Assembly: GCA_029215795.1 (NCBI GenBank)
Contig: JARDYH010000002.1
Span: forward strand, 11,153,001-11,217,000
From: Anniella stebbinsi
Lineage: Eukaryota; Chordata; Lepidosauria; Squamata; Anniellidae
DNA length: 64,000 bases
Direction of reading: 5' to 3'
A program made the position numbers and the translations under genes. Positions 1 through 9,916 of this stretch are shown one piece after another. The notes under the pieces are model-generated. The model made no database searches and was not told the origin of the DNA. It was given only the letters and a program-made list of their open reading frames with translations. Every line of letters begins with the position of its first letter. The stretch's first letter is position 1.

Positions 1-281
1 CCACCATGACTTTGAACTATCCACTCAGTAGCTGAAACAAATTTGCGCAAATCTTGACACACACAAAAAATGGGGAAAGTCCCAGGAATTTGAGGAGAAT
101 TGAGGGTGTGGCTTGCAAAGCACCAGGAATCTAAGTCTAAAAATATTTCTAGCCTACCTTTAAGCATGAGGTAAAACCCTCTCAAGGAACCAAACCAGCA
201 GCCTGTTCCCCTGACACACACCCCCCCACAAACCATGTATGATAAACAAATCTTCCATGTGCCCCAGAAGGCAAGTACAGA
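1..281. other. Unassigned sequence
   Basis: I see no gene, repeat family or motif here that I can name. It ends where a CR1 LINE fragment begins. Confidence 0.5.
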
Positions 282-678
282 TGGTGAGCAATGAGAGATT
301 GAAAGAACTAGGCATGTTTAGCCCGGAGAAGAAAAGATTAAGGGGATACATGATAGCACTCATTAAATACTTGAAAGATTGTCACACAGAGGAGGGCCAG
401 GATCTCTTCTCCATCATCCCGAGTGCAGGACACAATAATGGGCTCAAGTTACAGATTCTGGCTGGACATGAGGAAAAACTTACAGACTGTTAGAGCACTA
501 CAACAATGGAACTAATTACCTAGGGAGGTCATGGGCTCTCCTACACTAGAGGCCTTCAAGAGGCAGCTGGACAACCATCTGCCAGGGATGCTTTAAGGTG
601 GATTCCTGCATTGAGCAGGGGGTTGCACTTGATGGCCTTGTAGGCCCCTTCCAATTCTAGTATTCTATGATTCTATGA
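282..678 (+). mobile_element. CR1 LINE, 5'-truncated 3' end
   Basis: The + strand encodes a remnant of the C-terminal part of CR1 ORF2: a stretch reading ERLKELGMFSPEKKRLRGYM, then an EEGQDLFSIIP motif. The 3' UTR follows and ends in repeated ATTCTATGA, the tail type of CR1 elements. The frame breaks several times. The 3' end abuts the interior of a MITE-A copy at 678/679 with no left MITE arm upstream, so sequence was lost or rearranged. Confidence 0.85.
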
Positions 679-893
679 AATCCCCTCTTCATCACAACAG
701 TTAACGCTGCAGGATCCCTGCCTTCTTTTGTATCTGGTCAAGAGGGCAGGGCTCCTGCAGCTTGAACTGTTGTGATGAAGAGGGGATTTCACCAGTGAGT
801 GCATGCATACAAATGACACCTGCTGAAATTCCTTCTTCATCACAACTGTTAAAGATACACGAGCCCTGTCCTCCTTTTCATATGGTCACCCTA
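679..893. mobile_element. MITE-A (hAT-like), left arm missing
   Basis: This is the right two-thirds of the palindromic MITE-A family. It begins inside the element (CCCCTCTTCATCACAAC) and ends in the intact terminus ATATGGTCACCCTA. The centre, reading TTTGTATCTGGTCAAGAGGGCAGGG, places it in the second subgroup with the copies at 47.8 and 54.8 kb. The left terminus and its TSD are absent. Confidence 0.8.
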
Positions 894-963
894 CTAGGAA
901 GGCACCAAGCAGGTGTTGATTTGGGAAGAGCAGTCTCTTAGATTAAAATTTGGTAGGGCCACT

Positions 964-1019
964 GTGTGCGTGCATGTGTGTGTGTGTGTGAAAGAGAGAG
1001 AGAGAGAGAGAGAGAGAGA
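964..1019. repeat. (TG)n(GA)n microsatellite
   Basis: A TG-rich run passes directly into about 12 GA repeats. Confidence 0.95.
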
Positions 1020-1930
1020 ATTGCTTTAAGGGCCAAATCCAGACTATGAGACTTCCGTGCCATGAGGTATAATTGAATCCTTTGATTGTTTTCCTGTCCT
1101 GTGGTCAGTCTTGACTTGGCAGATGGTGTTTGGGTACATTGGAACATTTTCAGACTTTATGTCCAGAAAAATCCTGGTCTGGCTATCTCTTGCGCCTTTA
1201 GCAATAGTTTGATGCTGAAAAATTTGCAGCATGGAAAGAAGCAGTATTTCCCCCCCCCCCACCACATCTGCACGTCTAGCTGCTGTTAAAGGCACAGCTA
1301 CAACGGGTGGTTGAAAAGTTGGCAACAGTGCAGGAACGTAGAAATTGAAATCATGCAACTGGGTTTGGAGAACTGGGGGTGGGGGGAAAAGACATCCGAA
1401 GGATATACTCCCCCCACATCCCCCCCAATTGATTTTTATTTTTAACCCTACAATCCAATCCCAAAGAGGTTATTCTTTTTGCAGGAGTTTGTACACTAAT
1501 GTGCTCCAGGCCTGGCACATACATTAACAGGCAGTCTTAGCCTTGTGCATTAAGCGTTATATCCCATCTTTAAAGTCAGATTAATGGAGATTAGTGGCAC
1601 CACTTAAGAGTTTAAACATCACACTGACCCAAATCGTGTGCCCAAGGCTGAGGGTAGACTTTGTAAAAGGAACAGGAGAGACAAAAGGGTCCTCTTAATG
1701 TCAGGAAAGTGATTTTGTTTATTGGTCTACGAAAGATGGCCTGCCCTGCTGTACTTTCTGTCTTTAATCCTTTTGACATGTGCTTGCGGGGTCTCGTATA
1801 TGTCCTATCGCCCTGAACCTGCTCCGATTATCCCTCTGCATAAGTATCCATTTAATAATCAAAGACCATTTCCAAGTCTTTCTTCATTTGACCTAAAAAG
1901 CCCTGAACAGCTTGGGCTGTGAGCAATCTA
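1020..1930. other. Unassigned sequence
   Basis: About 900 bp with only short ORFs and poly-C runs at about 1251 and 1410-1430. I recognise no gene or repeat family. The possible hAT end CAGGGGTAGGGACC near 1933 is too short to call. Confidence 0.4.
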
Positions 1931-2235
1931 GAACAGGGGTAGGGACCAGGTAGACCTGGATCTCCTGGTAGGTCTCTGGGTGATTTGCATTGGATCGGCA
2001 AGGATGTCTTTTTCTTTGAAATAAATTGTCTTAAGTTTTCAAATACAAAACAAACATAAAAGAAAGAAAAGAAAAGTAAACCACATAAAGTTTAGAGATG
2101 ATAGTAAATTTATCATTTTTCCTCTTTACAGATGAAAATAATATATGCTGAATCCATTGTCTGCTTTAGATTTTCTTTATGGTTCTTCATAATAACAAAT
2201 TGTATACACCATGCTATCTGTCTGTCTGCTCAGAA

Positions 2236-2236
2236 G

Positions 2237-2282
<46 letters not shown>

Positions 2283-2293
2283 ATCTATCTATC

Positions 2294-2345
<52 letters not shown>
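2236..2345. repeat. (TCTA)n microsatellite
   Basis: About 110 bp of nearly pure TCTA repeats, interrupted twice by TATCATC. The repeated ORFs across it (YLSIYLSI) are artefacts of the tetranucleotide repeat. Confidence 0.97.
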
Positions 2346-2366
2346 CTACACACAACTATATATATC

Positions 2367-2435
2367 TACTCAAAACTAAGTCCCATTGAGCACAATAGGA
2401 CTTAGTCTCAGATAAGAGTGTATAGGATTGCAACC
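2367..2435. repeat. Short interspersed repeat (AAGTCCCATTGAG motif)
   Basis: The sequence contains CTAAGTCCCATTGAGCACAA and ends TATAGGATTGCAACC. I recall this motif as very common in squamate genomes. Relatives of the GGATTGCA part occur near 62.84 and 63.65 kb in this window. I cannot assign its class. Confidence 0.5.
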
Positions 2436-2440
2436 TAAGG

Positions 2441-2518
2441 GGGAAAAATCCTACAACTCCCAGCATCCCCTAGCCAGCACATCTGGCTGGGCCATGCTGG
2501 GAGTTGTAGGACTTTCCC
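2441..2518. repeat. Foldback repeat with TACAACTCCCAGCAT arms
   Basis: Arms at 2441-2466 and 2494-2518 are nearly perfect inverted repeats around a 27-base spacer. Each carries CCTACAACTCCCAGCAT, which resembles the ZNF143 site (ACTACAATTCCCAGCATGC) and is typical of the MITE-D foldback family found elsewhere in the window. Confidence 0.6.
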
Positions 2519-3499
2519 CCCACCCTGTCTAAACATCCATAAGATTGCAGCCAATTCTCTTTTCCATAATCTGAGGAGAGGCTTTGATAGATGGTGCTGT
2601 ATATTTCCCTGTTTAGTATATGAAACCATAGTATATGAAATAAAATAATGGTCTATTGTATAAAAGTCAGATATTTTAACATTGCCTCTAGCTAACTGAA
2701 GTTGAAGCATACTTTTCCTTGCCAGGGCTTAATGTCTATTGTATTACTAGAGACGGAGGGCTTTCCCCCATATAATTAAGAGATTGGCTTTTCTCTTTTA
2801 ACTTCTACGGTTGTTGCTCTTACTTGGTGATGCAAAAAAAAGCTACCATATCTGACGAAGTGACCTCGAAACGGGACTTATCTGGATTCCTGCCAACAAT
2901 GGATAATTAGAGGGACATTATTTGTACAGATAATTTGTTGTACTATTATTTGATGTGAATTGACGTGGGGTGTTATCACCCAATGTATTCATGAATGTGT
3001 ACTAAAAACTTGGTTTGTTTAAAATGTGTGTTTGGCCCATCATCCTATTATTTACGGGTTGTGATAGCAGCAGGTGATTTCTAATCTTTAATTTCTACTT
3101 CAAATATTGGGACCAGTGAAGCTATGAGCTAGCAGTCACATTTGACTTCTAGACTTGTGTTGTATGAAATGGTTTAAAAAGATATAAACTGATATATAGT
3201 ACCTATGTTAATTAAGTGTTTAAAAGTAAAAAAAGTATTTCAGTCTTTTGATTAGGTGTTGTAGATCCACACACAGTGAGATAATTGTATTATTTTCAAT
3301 TGATGCGGTTGTGTGCTTTGGCACTCTCCATTGTTTACAACTGCAGCCTCCCCTTTTTTTCGTAGTTTGGTACATCTCCATGTACCAAGATTTCACTTTT
3401 AAAAGCTCTGCAGTTTTCCAGCTTTTACCTATTATACTGCCATCAATATGAACACAATGAATTCCTTAGATGTGACTTCTGCATTTTGTTCTTCACATA
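2519..3499. other. Mostly unassigned; possible non-LTR 3' tail near 2855
   Basis: At 2855-2890 the sequence reads CTGACGAAGTGACCTCGAAACGGG, cut here to the pattern CTGANGAAG followed by CGAAACG. That pattern recurs in the 3' tails of some non-LTR elements, and a similar motif lies at about 54.58 kb. The rest is AT-rich and unrecognised; the part next to 3500 may be 3' sequence of the antisense L1 fragment. Confidence 0.3.
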
Positions 3500-3850
3500 T
3501 TGTTAATAGAGCATATACAGAGTTTGATGACATATAGAGTTCGCTAGAGTTTTATATTTGCCATTTCTGAAATAGATAGTGTTCTGAAACTGTCTCATAA
3601 TAGGACATGACCACCACATATGAATATATAAACCTTGCTGATTACAGTCTCTCCAACATTTTGTGCTATTTGTGTTCACTATCCTTGCCAGAAGCACCTG
3701 CGTAATATACCGTCGGTGTAACGGTTTTTAAAGCATTCTTCCTAAAGATTGTTGATCCAGTTTTCTTTGATTGAGTCATCCATAATTTATCCCAGACATT
3801 TTGCTTGATTGTTTCTGATTCCCATTTCCCTCCCTAAACAACAGTGGCAA
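3500..3850 (-). mobile_element. L1-type LINE fragment (ORF2 C-terminus)
   Basis: On the minus strand the translation contains KCWRDCNQQGLYIHMWWSCP followed by a QFQ motif. This is the Cys/His-and-Trp-rich C-terminal signature (CWxC..G.xxHMWWxC) of L1-clade ORF2. Further upstream on that strand a frameshifted RYTDGILRRCFWQG stretch matches the expected preceding block. The copy is inactive. It is the only clear L1-type fragment I see in a window dominated by CR1 and L2. Confidence 0.65.
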
Positions 3851-3917
3851 GAAAGTCATTCCCTACTTCCCAGTCTAAAATTATACTTCAGAAATGAAGA
3901 AAACTCTGGGGAACCAG

Positions 3918-4495
3918 GAGCCGATCTACACAGTCCCTTGGAACGTTTTAAATCTTATTTTAAAGCATTCCAAATAGGTGCATTCTAAAACGTCTTAGGC
4001 CACATTACTGAGTACTAACGTTACAGGAGAAAAATTCTTCAGTCTTCAAAGCGGTGTGTACAGTCACACACTCTTCTGCCCTGTCTCTTTCTGTTTCGTT
4101 TTTACAATGAGTTTAGGGCAAGGCATTGTGGGCATTGTAGTTCAGTCACCCACTTCCTCCTTTGTTCCTCTGTCATTCCCTAGCGAGAATAGGGCTAAGG
4201 ATTGTGGGTGTTGTAGTTCACTTGCCCACTTCCTCCTTAGCCCTGCTTTCTTCCCCACCAATCAACTGCTAAGCATTTGGACACCAGTAAATGAAGCACT
4301 GCCCCCATGAATCACAAACGGTAAGGAAGGACACATTATTTTACTTAAAACTATTTATTAAAAGTGAAACTGTATATAACTGAAGTGAGTTTTAAAAAAC
4401 CTCAGATATACAACGTTCAAGGGAGTGTGTCATGTGGCCCAAAGAATTTTCATAACCCTTATAAAACGTTAAAAACCTAGCATGTAGATCAGCTC
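3918..4495. mobile_element. PIF/Harbinger-like MITE, 578 bp
   Basis: The ends GAGCCGATCTACACAG and CATGTAGATCAGCTC are inverted repeats, and the element is flanked by the 3-bp direct repeat CAG (3915-3917 and 4496-4498). A 3-bp TSD with a G-rich end is what PIF/Harbinger elements show. The interior holds a tandem duplication (4114-4239). There is no transposase ORF, so it is non-autonomous. Confidence 0.65.
4114..4239. repeat. Tandem duplication with ACTACAA motifs
   Basis: Two ~50-bp copies (4114-4163 and 4190-4239) share TAGGGC(A/T)AAGG, ATTGTGGG, TTGTAGTTC and CCCACTTCCTCCTT, 76 bp apart. On the minus strand each reads GAACTACAAT/CxCCCACAAT, close to the ZNF143/Staf binding site. Any binding is untested. 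Confidence 0.65.
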
Positions 4496-4890
4496 CAGGA
4501 GTGGATTTGGAGCTCAATCAGATTAGCATTTCATTGCACGCTCATTGCTGGGCACTCATGGGTTTTTGCAGGTCACCTGCCTCCCACGCACCTCCTGTCC
4601 CTTCTGGCCTTCCTCGTGCCACAAAAAAAGAAACACCCAGAGAATCCGATATATTTTTAAAGACGGAAGTTGCCACTATCTCCTGCTGTGTGCAGGAGAA
4701 GCAGCGCGATCAGAACAGCTCACTGAATGGGCCATGTTCATGTTGTTTACTTCCTCTTTCGAAAGAGGAAGTATCAAGTGACAAAAGCTGGGGCGGAGAA
4801 ACGATGGTAAGGAAGCTTGATTCCCCCCCCCCATCTGATGGAGCTCTTGGTTGTGGAAGGACAGGGGACCCAGTTCTGTTCTGGTACTTG
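4496..4890. other. Unassigned sequence
   Basis: No repeat family or coding feature recognised. Short ORFs on both strands overlap without any conserved motif I know. Confidence 0.35.
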
Positions 4891-5001
4891 TAGTGGAGGC
4901 TGACACACCTTGGATAGCTCCTTTAGAGTTTTGACTGATTCTGACTGAGACTCGGAGCAGATTCACTGCCCCACCGAGATCAGAGCCACCAACTTGTACT
5001 G
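4891..5001. mobile_element. MITE-B (hAT-like), short copy
   Basis: The ends are TAGTGGAGGCTG and GAGCCACCAACTTGTACTG. Inside is the family core TTGGATAGCTCCTTTAGAGTT. Flanks GGTACTTG (4883-4890) and GGTATTTG (5002-5009) agree at 7 of 8 positions, so this is an 8-bp TSD. With the YARNG-type end this supports the hAT superfamily. Confidence 0.75.
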
Positions 5002-5102
5002 GGTATTTGAAACAAATTCCTGGGTTTGGAGTTCTTTCAATCTTGCATCTCAGGATTCTAATAAAAGACAAAGCCTGGCATTTCCCCTCCCCAAATTTAA
5101 AG

Positions 5103-5439
5103 CAGGGGTGCAGAACTTCAGGCTGGGTCCCAAACCAGCCCTCTGAAGTTCTCCAAATGGTCACGCCCCCTTTCCCCTGGCCCAACCCCTTTTCCTCAAC
5201 CACTGATCATTTTGTGGTTTTGCAGCTTCTGGAAGTTCTGCTCACTGTTCTAAAAGGTTAAAATAACTATTGGCAGTCATAGTTTTAAGTCAAAATATCC
5301 TGGTATTTCTTTCTTTTTGCTCTTTGTTTTTGGCCCTGTCGCTCTTGCGTTTGGCACAGCCCAGCGCTGAAATGTGTCCCCAGAGATTCTCTCTGAAATG
5401 GAATTTGGCCCAAAGCTGGAAAGAGGTTCTGCGTGCCTG
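5103..5439. mobile_element. MITE-C (hAT-like)
   Basis: Starts CAGGGGTGCAGAACTTCAGG and ends AGAGGTTCTGCGTGCCTG, a diverged inverted repeat of the start. The interior shares AATGGAATTTGGCCC and TTTTTGGCCC blocks with the copies at 22.3-23.1 and 39.2-40.4 kb. The flanks match at 5 of 8 positions. Confidence 0.65.
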
Positions 5440-6052
5440 CTGTAGAGAGTGCCTCCTCTTCTTTTCCATCATGGTCTTGTGATCAACCCAAGGTGCCTCC
5501 TCGATTATAGTACCTGCGTGCCAGATGGAAGCAGCAAAGGAAACACAGGCAGGCAGGTGTTCCTAGTGACTCCTACCCACAATGGCAGGTCTGACAAAAT
5601 CTGATCTTCAGCCTCTTCTGAATGTGTCATCAGGGCTTTTAATAGCCAGGGTTAAAAGGCAACCGCAATGAAATCCTGATATTTTAATGAATTGCTAGGC
5701 ACACTGTTTCTACAGCATTTAATTTAATCAGTGTAAGCAGCACTGATGTGGTATTTTTGCTTATAAAATTACTGACTTGTTTAAAGATGCAGGGAATGCC
5801 TTCCCCCCCTCTTGCCCCATATTATATCATAAGTGGCGGCTGAAGGCAGTAGGTTTTGAAAAGCGGATTGCTCTCTCTTCTCTGGGAGGTTCGTGATGGG
5901 TATTCCTCCGAATTCCTGACCAAGTGCCTGTACAGGATGTAAGAGAAGAAATGTAATCCATCTACCTTTGCTCCTTCATTGTTGGCGGCTTTCGTGTGTG
6001 TGTGTGCGTGTGTGTATGTTTGGCTGTGACATGATGTTTAGTAATGCAGCTT
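5440..6052. other. Candidate conserved non-coding block (5630-5800) in otherwise unassigned DNA
   Basis: From 5630 to 5800 the sequence is AT-rich, free of repeats and dense in short motifs such as TTTTAATGAATTGC, AATTTAATCAGTG and ATAAAATTACTGACTTG. It has no long ORF. The look is that of a vertebrate non-coding enhancer, but only an alignment can show conservation. A TG-rich run follows at about 5994-6020. Confidence 0.25.
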
Positions 6053-6396
6053 GAATAGTAGAGTTGGTAGGGGCCTATCAGGCCATCGAGTCTAACCCCC
6101 TGTTAAGTGCAGGAATCCACCTTAAAGCATCCCTGACAGATGGCTGTCCAGCTGCCTCTTGAATGCCTCTAGTGTGGGAGAGCCCATGACCTCCCTAGGT
6201 CATTGGTTCCATTGCCGTACTGCTCTAACAGTCAGGAAGTTTTTCCTCATGTCCAGCTGAAATCTGTAACTTGAGCCCATTATTCCGCATCCTGCACTCT
6301 GGGATGGTTGAGAAGAGATCCTTGCCCTCTTCTGTGTGACGACCTTTCAGGTATTTGAAGAGTGCTATCATGTGTCCCCTCAGCCTTCTCTTCTCC
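6053..6396 (-). mobile_element. CR1 LINE 3' fragment, antisense
   Basis: Reads as the reverse complement of the CR1 copy at 282-678: GAATAGTAGAGTTGGTAGGGGCC, then AGGAATCCACCTTAAAGCATCCCTGACAG and the ORF2 C-terminal region. Only 3' sequence is present, as is usual for CR1. Confidence 0.85.
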
Positions 6397-6589
6397 TTAC
6401 TGAGGTTTGGCCTGTTACTGATTGGTTCTGGCTCAGCTTATTGTATTGTAGCATACCCTTATTTGGGACTGAAACTGGTGTTTTGTACCAAAACATGTCA
6501 TACCTTAAAATCTGTTTTATATTTTAAATGTTTAAATGTATAAATTTATAAACGTTACAGCCCAGATAGTCTTTGCTAATAGATTAAAT

Positions 6590-6909
6590 TAGGCTGACCA
6601 TCTGAAAAGGAGGACAGGGCTCCTGTAACTTTAACAGTTGTAGAGAAAAGGGAATTTCAGCCAGTGTCACTTGTATGCAATTAGTTCCTGGTGGAATTCC
6701 CTCTTCATCACAACAGTTAAAGTTGCAGGCACTATACTAGAGTGACCAGATACAAAAGAAGGCAGGGCCCCTGCAACTTTAACAGTTGTGATGAAGAGGG
6801 AATTTCACCAGGAACTAATTGCATACAAATGACACTGGCTGAAATTCCCTTTTCTCTACAACAGTTAAAGTTACAGAAGCCCTGTCCTCCTTTTCAGATG
6901 GTCAGCCTA
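6590..6909. mobile_element. MITE-A (hAT-like)
   Basis: Full-length 320-bp copy. Ends TAGGCTGACCATCTG and CAGATGGTCAGCCTA. The 8-bp flanks GATTAAAT and GATTTAAT differ at one base. Nearly the whole element is an inverted repeat of ~140-bp arms; the centre carries an extra TAGAGTGACCAGATAC terminus-like sequence at about 6740. Confidence 0.85.
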
Positions 6910-7049
6910 GATTTAATAGCTGAACAGGCTTAGACCGAATGTTTCCCTCCCCATTTATGTGCATCTGGGATTTAAAAGCAGTCAAAAAAGAAGATGAAAA
7001 ACCTGCACAGTGACAAATAGATGGAATCCAACTGTAAACTATAATAGAG

Positions 7050-7275
7050 GAGCCCAACCTCTTTTGGTCGGCAGGCACATTTGGGATGTTGAGAGAATGG
7101 ATTGGGTAGTCTCAAAATATGGCTGCCATATTGTGCTTGCCAATTCTTAAAATGGCTGCCGTGGTGGGCATGGCCAGTCGCAAAATACTAATATCCCAGA
7201 AGGCAACTGGTAAGATGAAAAGAAAAGTAATAGGCCCTAGAACCCAAGTGCAAGGCAGAGATGGGGAGAAGCACA
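7050..7275. repeat. Dispersed repeat, family L, copy 1
   Basis: Shares CAACCTCTTTTGG, GGCACATTTGGGAT, ATGGCTGCC and CCCAAGTGCAAGGCAGAG-type blocks, in the same order, with 57515-57725. Probably an old DNA transposon. The single ATG-rich ORF across it has no recognisable domain. Confidence 0.55.
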
Positions 7276-7302
7276 GTATCATTCTTCTGAATCCAAATAT
7301 GC

Positions 7303-7622
7303 TAGGCTGACCAGATAAAATCCAGGTCAGGGCTCATGTAACTTTAACAGTTGTCGAGAAAAGGGGATTTTAGCCAGTGTCATTTGTATGCAATTAGGTC
7401 CTGGTGATATTCCCTCTTCATCACAACAGTTAAAGTTGCAGGCACTATACTAGAGTGACCATATACAAAAAAAGCAAGGGCCCCTGCAACTTTAACTGTA
7501 GTGATGAAGAGGGAATTTCACCAGGAACTAATTGCATACAAATGACACTGGCTGAAATTCCTTTTTCTCTACAACTGTTAAAGTTACAGGAGCCCTGACC
7601 TGGATTTTATCTGGTCACCCTA
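7303..7622. mobile_element. MITE-A (hAT-like)
   Basis: Full-length copy. Left end TAGGCTGACCAGATAAAATCC, cut here at the family terminus, and right end TCTGGTCACCCTA. AAATATGC lies just outside both ends (8 of 8), a clean 8-bp TSD. The outer arms (ATAAAATCCAGG) belong to a variant also seen at 13.7 and 37.1 kb. Confidence 0.9.
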
Positions 7623-7655
7623 AAATATGCCACCCAAGAGCTGAAGCTCTCTAGG

Positions 7656-7975
7656 TAGGGCAACTATGTGGAAAGGAGGACAGGGCTTCTGTTTCTTTAT
7701 CAGTTGTATAGAAAAGGGAATTTCAGCAGGTATAATTTGTATGCATGTAGCACCTGGTGAAATTCCCTCTTCATGACAACAGTTAAAGCTGCAGGAATTA
7801 TACTAGAGTGACCAGATGCAAAAGAAGGCAGGGCTCCTGCAGCTTTAACTGTTGTGATGAAGAGGGAATTTCACCAGGTGCTGCATGCATACAAATGGCT
7901 CCTGCTGAGATCCCCCTTTCAATGCAACTGTTAAAGATATAGGATCCCTGTCCTCCTTTTCATATGGTCACCATA
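7656..7975. mobile_element. MITE-A (hAT-like)
   Basis: Full-length copy only 33 bp from the previous one. The left end has decayed (TAGGGCAACTATGTGG); the right end is ATATGGTCACCATA. Flanks TCTCTAGG and TCTCTGGG match at 7 of 8. Its interior uses the GCATGCA variant rather than the CAATTAG variant of its neighbour, so the two are separate insertions, not a local duplication. Confidence 0.85.
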
Positions 7976-8984
7976 TCTCTGGGCAATTCACAAAAAAAGC
8001 TTCCAAGTTTTTTCTCTCTTAAACCTTAGAAATAAAAATACAGTCAGGAGAGACAGGGAGCTCATGGGCACCACATTGGAGACTACAGAACTGTAACGAT
8101 AGTTGCTGTATGTATTGAACACATTTGGAAGGGGAAGAGAGAAGGATTAGGCATTGTGCTTTCTCAACTGGTGTCATAAATCACCGGCATTAAACTCAAT
8201 CATCAGGAGGGAAACATCAATAAACAGTTCATGGTCAAAAGCCAAAGTATCCATCAGAAGCCGAGTCAAACAATACTGGGTTCAGGAAAGTGTCAAAGAG
8301 TAGTCAGGATGCAGTCCAAGGTCAGGATAGGTCCAGGCAAAACCAAGAAGCTGGTGTGCAAACAACAAAGACAAAGCACCAGGAACAATAATTGCTTCCA
8401 GCGTCGCTTCTGAGTTCTGGCATGTCCTTTATGGGGATGGTGGTGATTGGGAATTGTTGTCAGCTGCATTGGCCTTCAGCTAGCTTCTGCCTGTTCCGTG
8501 AAGGGCCACTCCCCAAACACTCCCAGGCTCAGCGGTTCCTCCTTTCGGTTTAATCCCTCAAACTGAAGCGCAACAACTGGCCCATTCAAGATACCTCTGT
8601 AGCTCTGTCCTCTGATAAATTATGAGGAACTTGTAGCCAAGACCTCCACTAATTCTGTTCTTTTATGCAACAGGACTCTGGGTCTTTGGAAAATAAAACC
8701 AGCTATGGGACAAGTGATTTCCAGTGCGTGGAAGCATTTTTAGGTTATATTTCGTAAGATGGTGAGGTCTTTGCTTTAGAGGCAGTTTCAGGCTCCTCTG
8801 CTCCCCTCTGTCATACCGGCGGAGGCATTCCAGAGGCTCATGAAGAACAGTATTTCTTCATAAATGCACCAGTGCGGTTTCCCAGCCTAGTTGGTATCCC
8901 CTCCAAATCCTGACCTATCCTGACCCTGCTGAGCTAGTAAGATCTGACAAGGCCACAGCCTGAGGTGACAGGGCTGCACGTACG
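7976..8984. other. Unassigned sequence
   Basis: About 1 kb with no repeat or gene that I recognise. The stretch around 8220-8400 contains several GTCAAA/AGTC/GTCCAGG-type direct words, a texture I associate with LTRs, but there are no LTR ends, primer-binding site or polypurine tract to support that. Confidence 0.3.
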
Positions 8985-9345
8985 TGCACTTAACAAATTG
9001 CCTGTTCACTCAATTACATTTTATTTAATCATCTGTAATAATACAAATTATGCCTGATGGTAGTAAATGTTCGTGTCAGCTCCTAATTACCAGCTGATTA
9101 ATTGCTTGCACTGATTTGTATTACTTATATAAGAATATACAGGGAAGATGGTAAATGATGGTGGGAGGGCAGCACAGCACTCAGTTTCTGAATCTCATGT
9201 AAAACATGACTTTAATTGGAGGCCACCTTTGGAAAACAAATCCAGATCAAACCCGAGCATTAATGGCGGCAATTTCATGAAGCATGTGTCAGCCAACGTG
9301 ACGGCTTTATAAGGACACTAATTTAAATGGGAGAGAACAAAGTGT
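8985..9345. promoter_or_regulatory. Candidate conserved non-coding element
   Basis: Repeat-free AT-rich block. It contains TAATTA at 9084-9089, an E-box CAGCTG at 9091-9096 and GATTAATT immediately after: a tight homeodomain/bHLH/homeodomain arrangement. A second motif-dense stretch at 9200-9330 includes ACTTTAATTGG and GGCTTTATAAGG. No ORF or splice signal suggests an exon. Conservation is inferred from texture only. Confidence 0.35.
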
Positions 9346-9765
9346 ACCCTTTACTCTTCCACTGAAATCAGTGGGACGTGGAAGCCAGGAATGGTCATAT
9401 TCCCGTTGTCAAAATGATGGGCACATGTTGCATCTGAAATGCTTGTCTTCAGTCATCAGGTCTAGTAACTTGCTTTGTAGCCTACATATTGTAGCATGCC
9501 TAGCCCTTCTCTCAGTCCCACCACCATCACAGCCACGCCTGGTGGGAACGCGGGAGAGGGCCTTCTCGGTGGCTGCTCCAGTGCTCTGGAACTCCCATCC
9601 CAGGGAAGCTAGACTGGCTCCCTCCTTGATGTGTTTCTGGAGGCACACAAAATTTTTCTTATTCTGGCAGGCCTTTGGAGAATAATGTGGACCCCCATCT
9701 ATGCTTCAAGACTTTTAATTTTGATATGTATTTTAAATGTTGAAATGTTTTAATATTGAAACCTA

Positions 9766-9916
9766 GAGCCTATCTACACTACAGCTTTAAAACGGTTTAA
9801 AACGGTTTAAAACGGTTTATAACAGTTTTGAGAACTGTTGGGGCTCAGGACACACTCCATATACAGTTTTCAAAACGTTTCCAAAGTGTTTTTATCCTGC
9901 GTGTGTAGATAGGCTC
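9766..9916. mobile_element. PIF/Harbinger-like MITE, 151 bp
   Basis: Perfect 14-bp terminal inverted repeats, GAGCCTATCTACAC and GTGTAGATAGGCTC, flanked by the 3-bp TSD CTA on both sides (9763-9765, 9917-9919). The interior has three tandem GTTTAAAACG units. It sits inside the L2 3' UTR, so it is younger than that LINE copy. Confidence 0.85.

Noticed and set aside
2132..2405. ORFs with YLSIYLSI repeats
   Set aside because: Produced by the (TCTA)n microsatellite in all three forward frames.
4676..5203. 175-codon minus-strand ORF
   Set aside because: Crosses MITE-B and MITE-C boundaries and has no recognisable domain.
6590..6909. Tc1/mariner origin for MITE-A, based on flanking TA
   Set aside because: The TA belongs to the conserved terminus; the true flanking duplication is 8 bp in most copies, which fits hAT.
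8040..8600. Possible LTR retrotransposon fragment
   Set aside because: Word repetition was suggestive but no coding domain, LTR boundary or paralogous copy could be seen.
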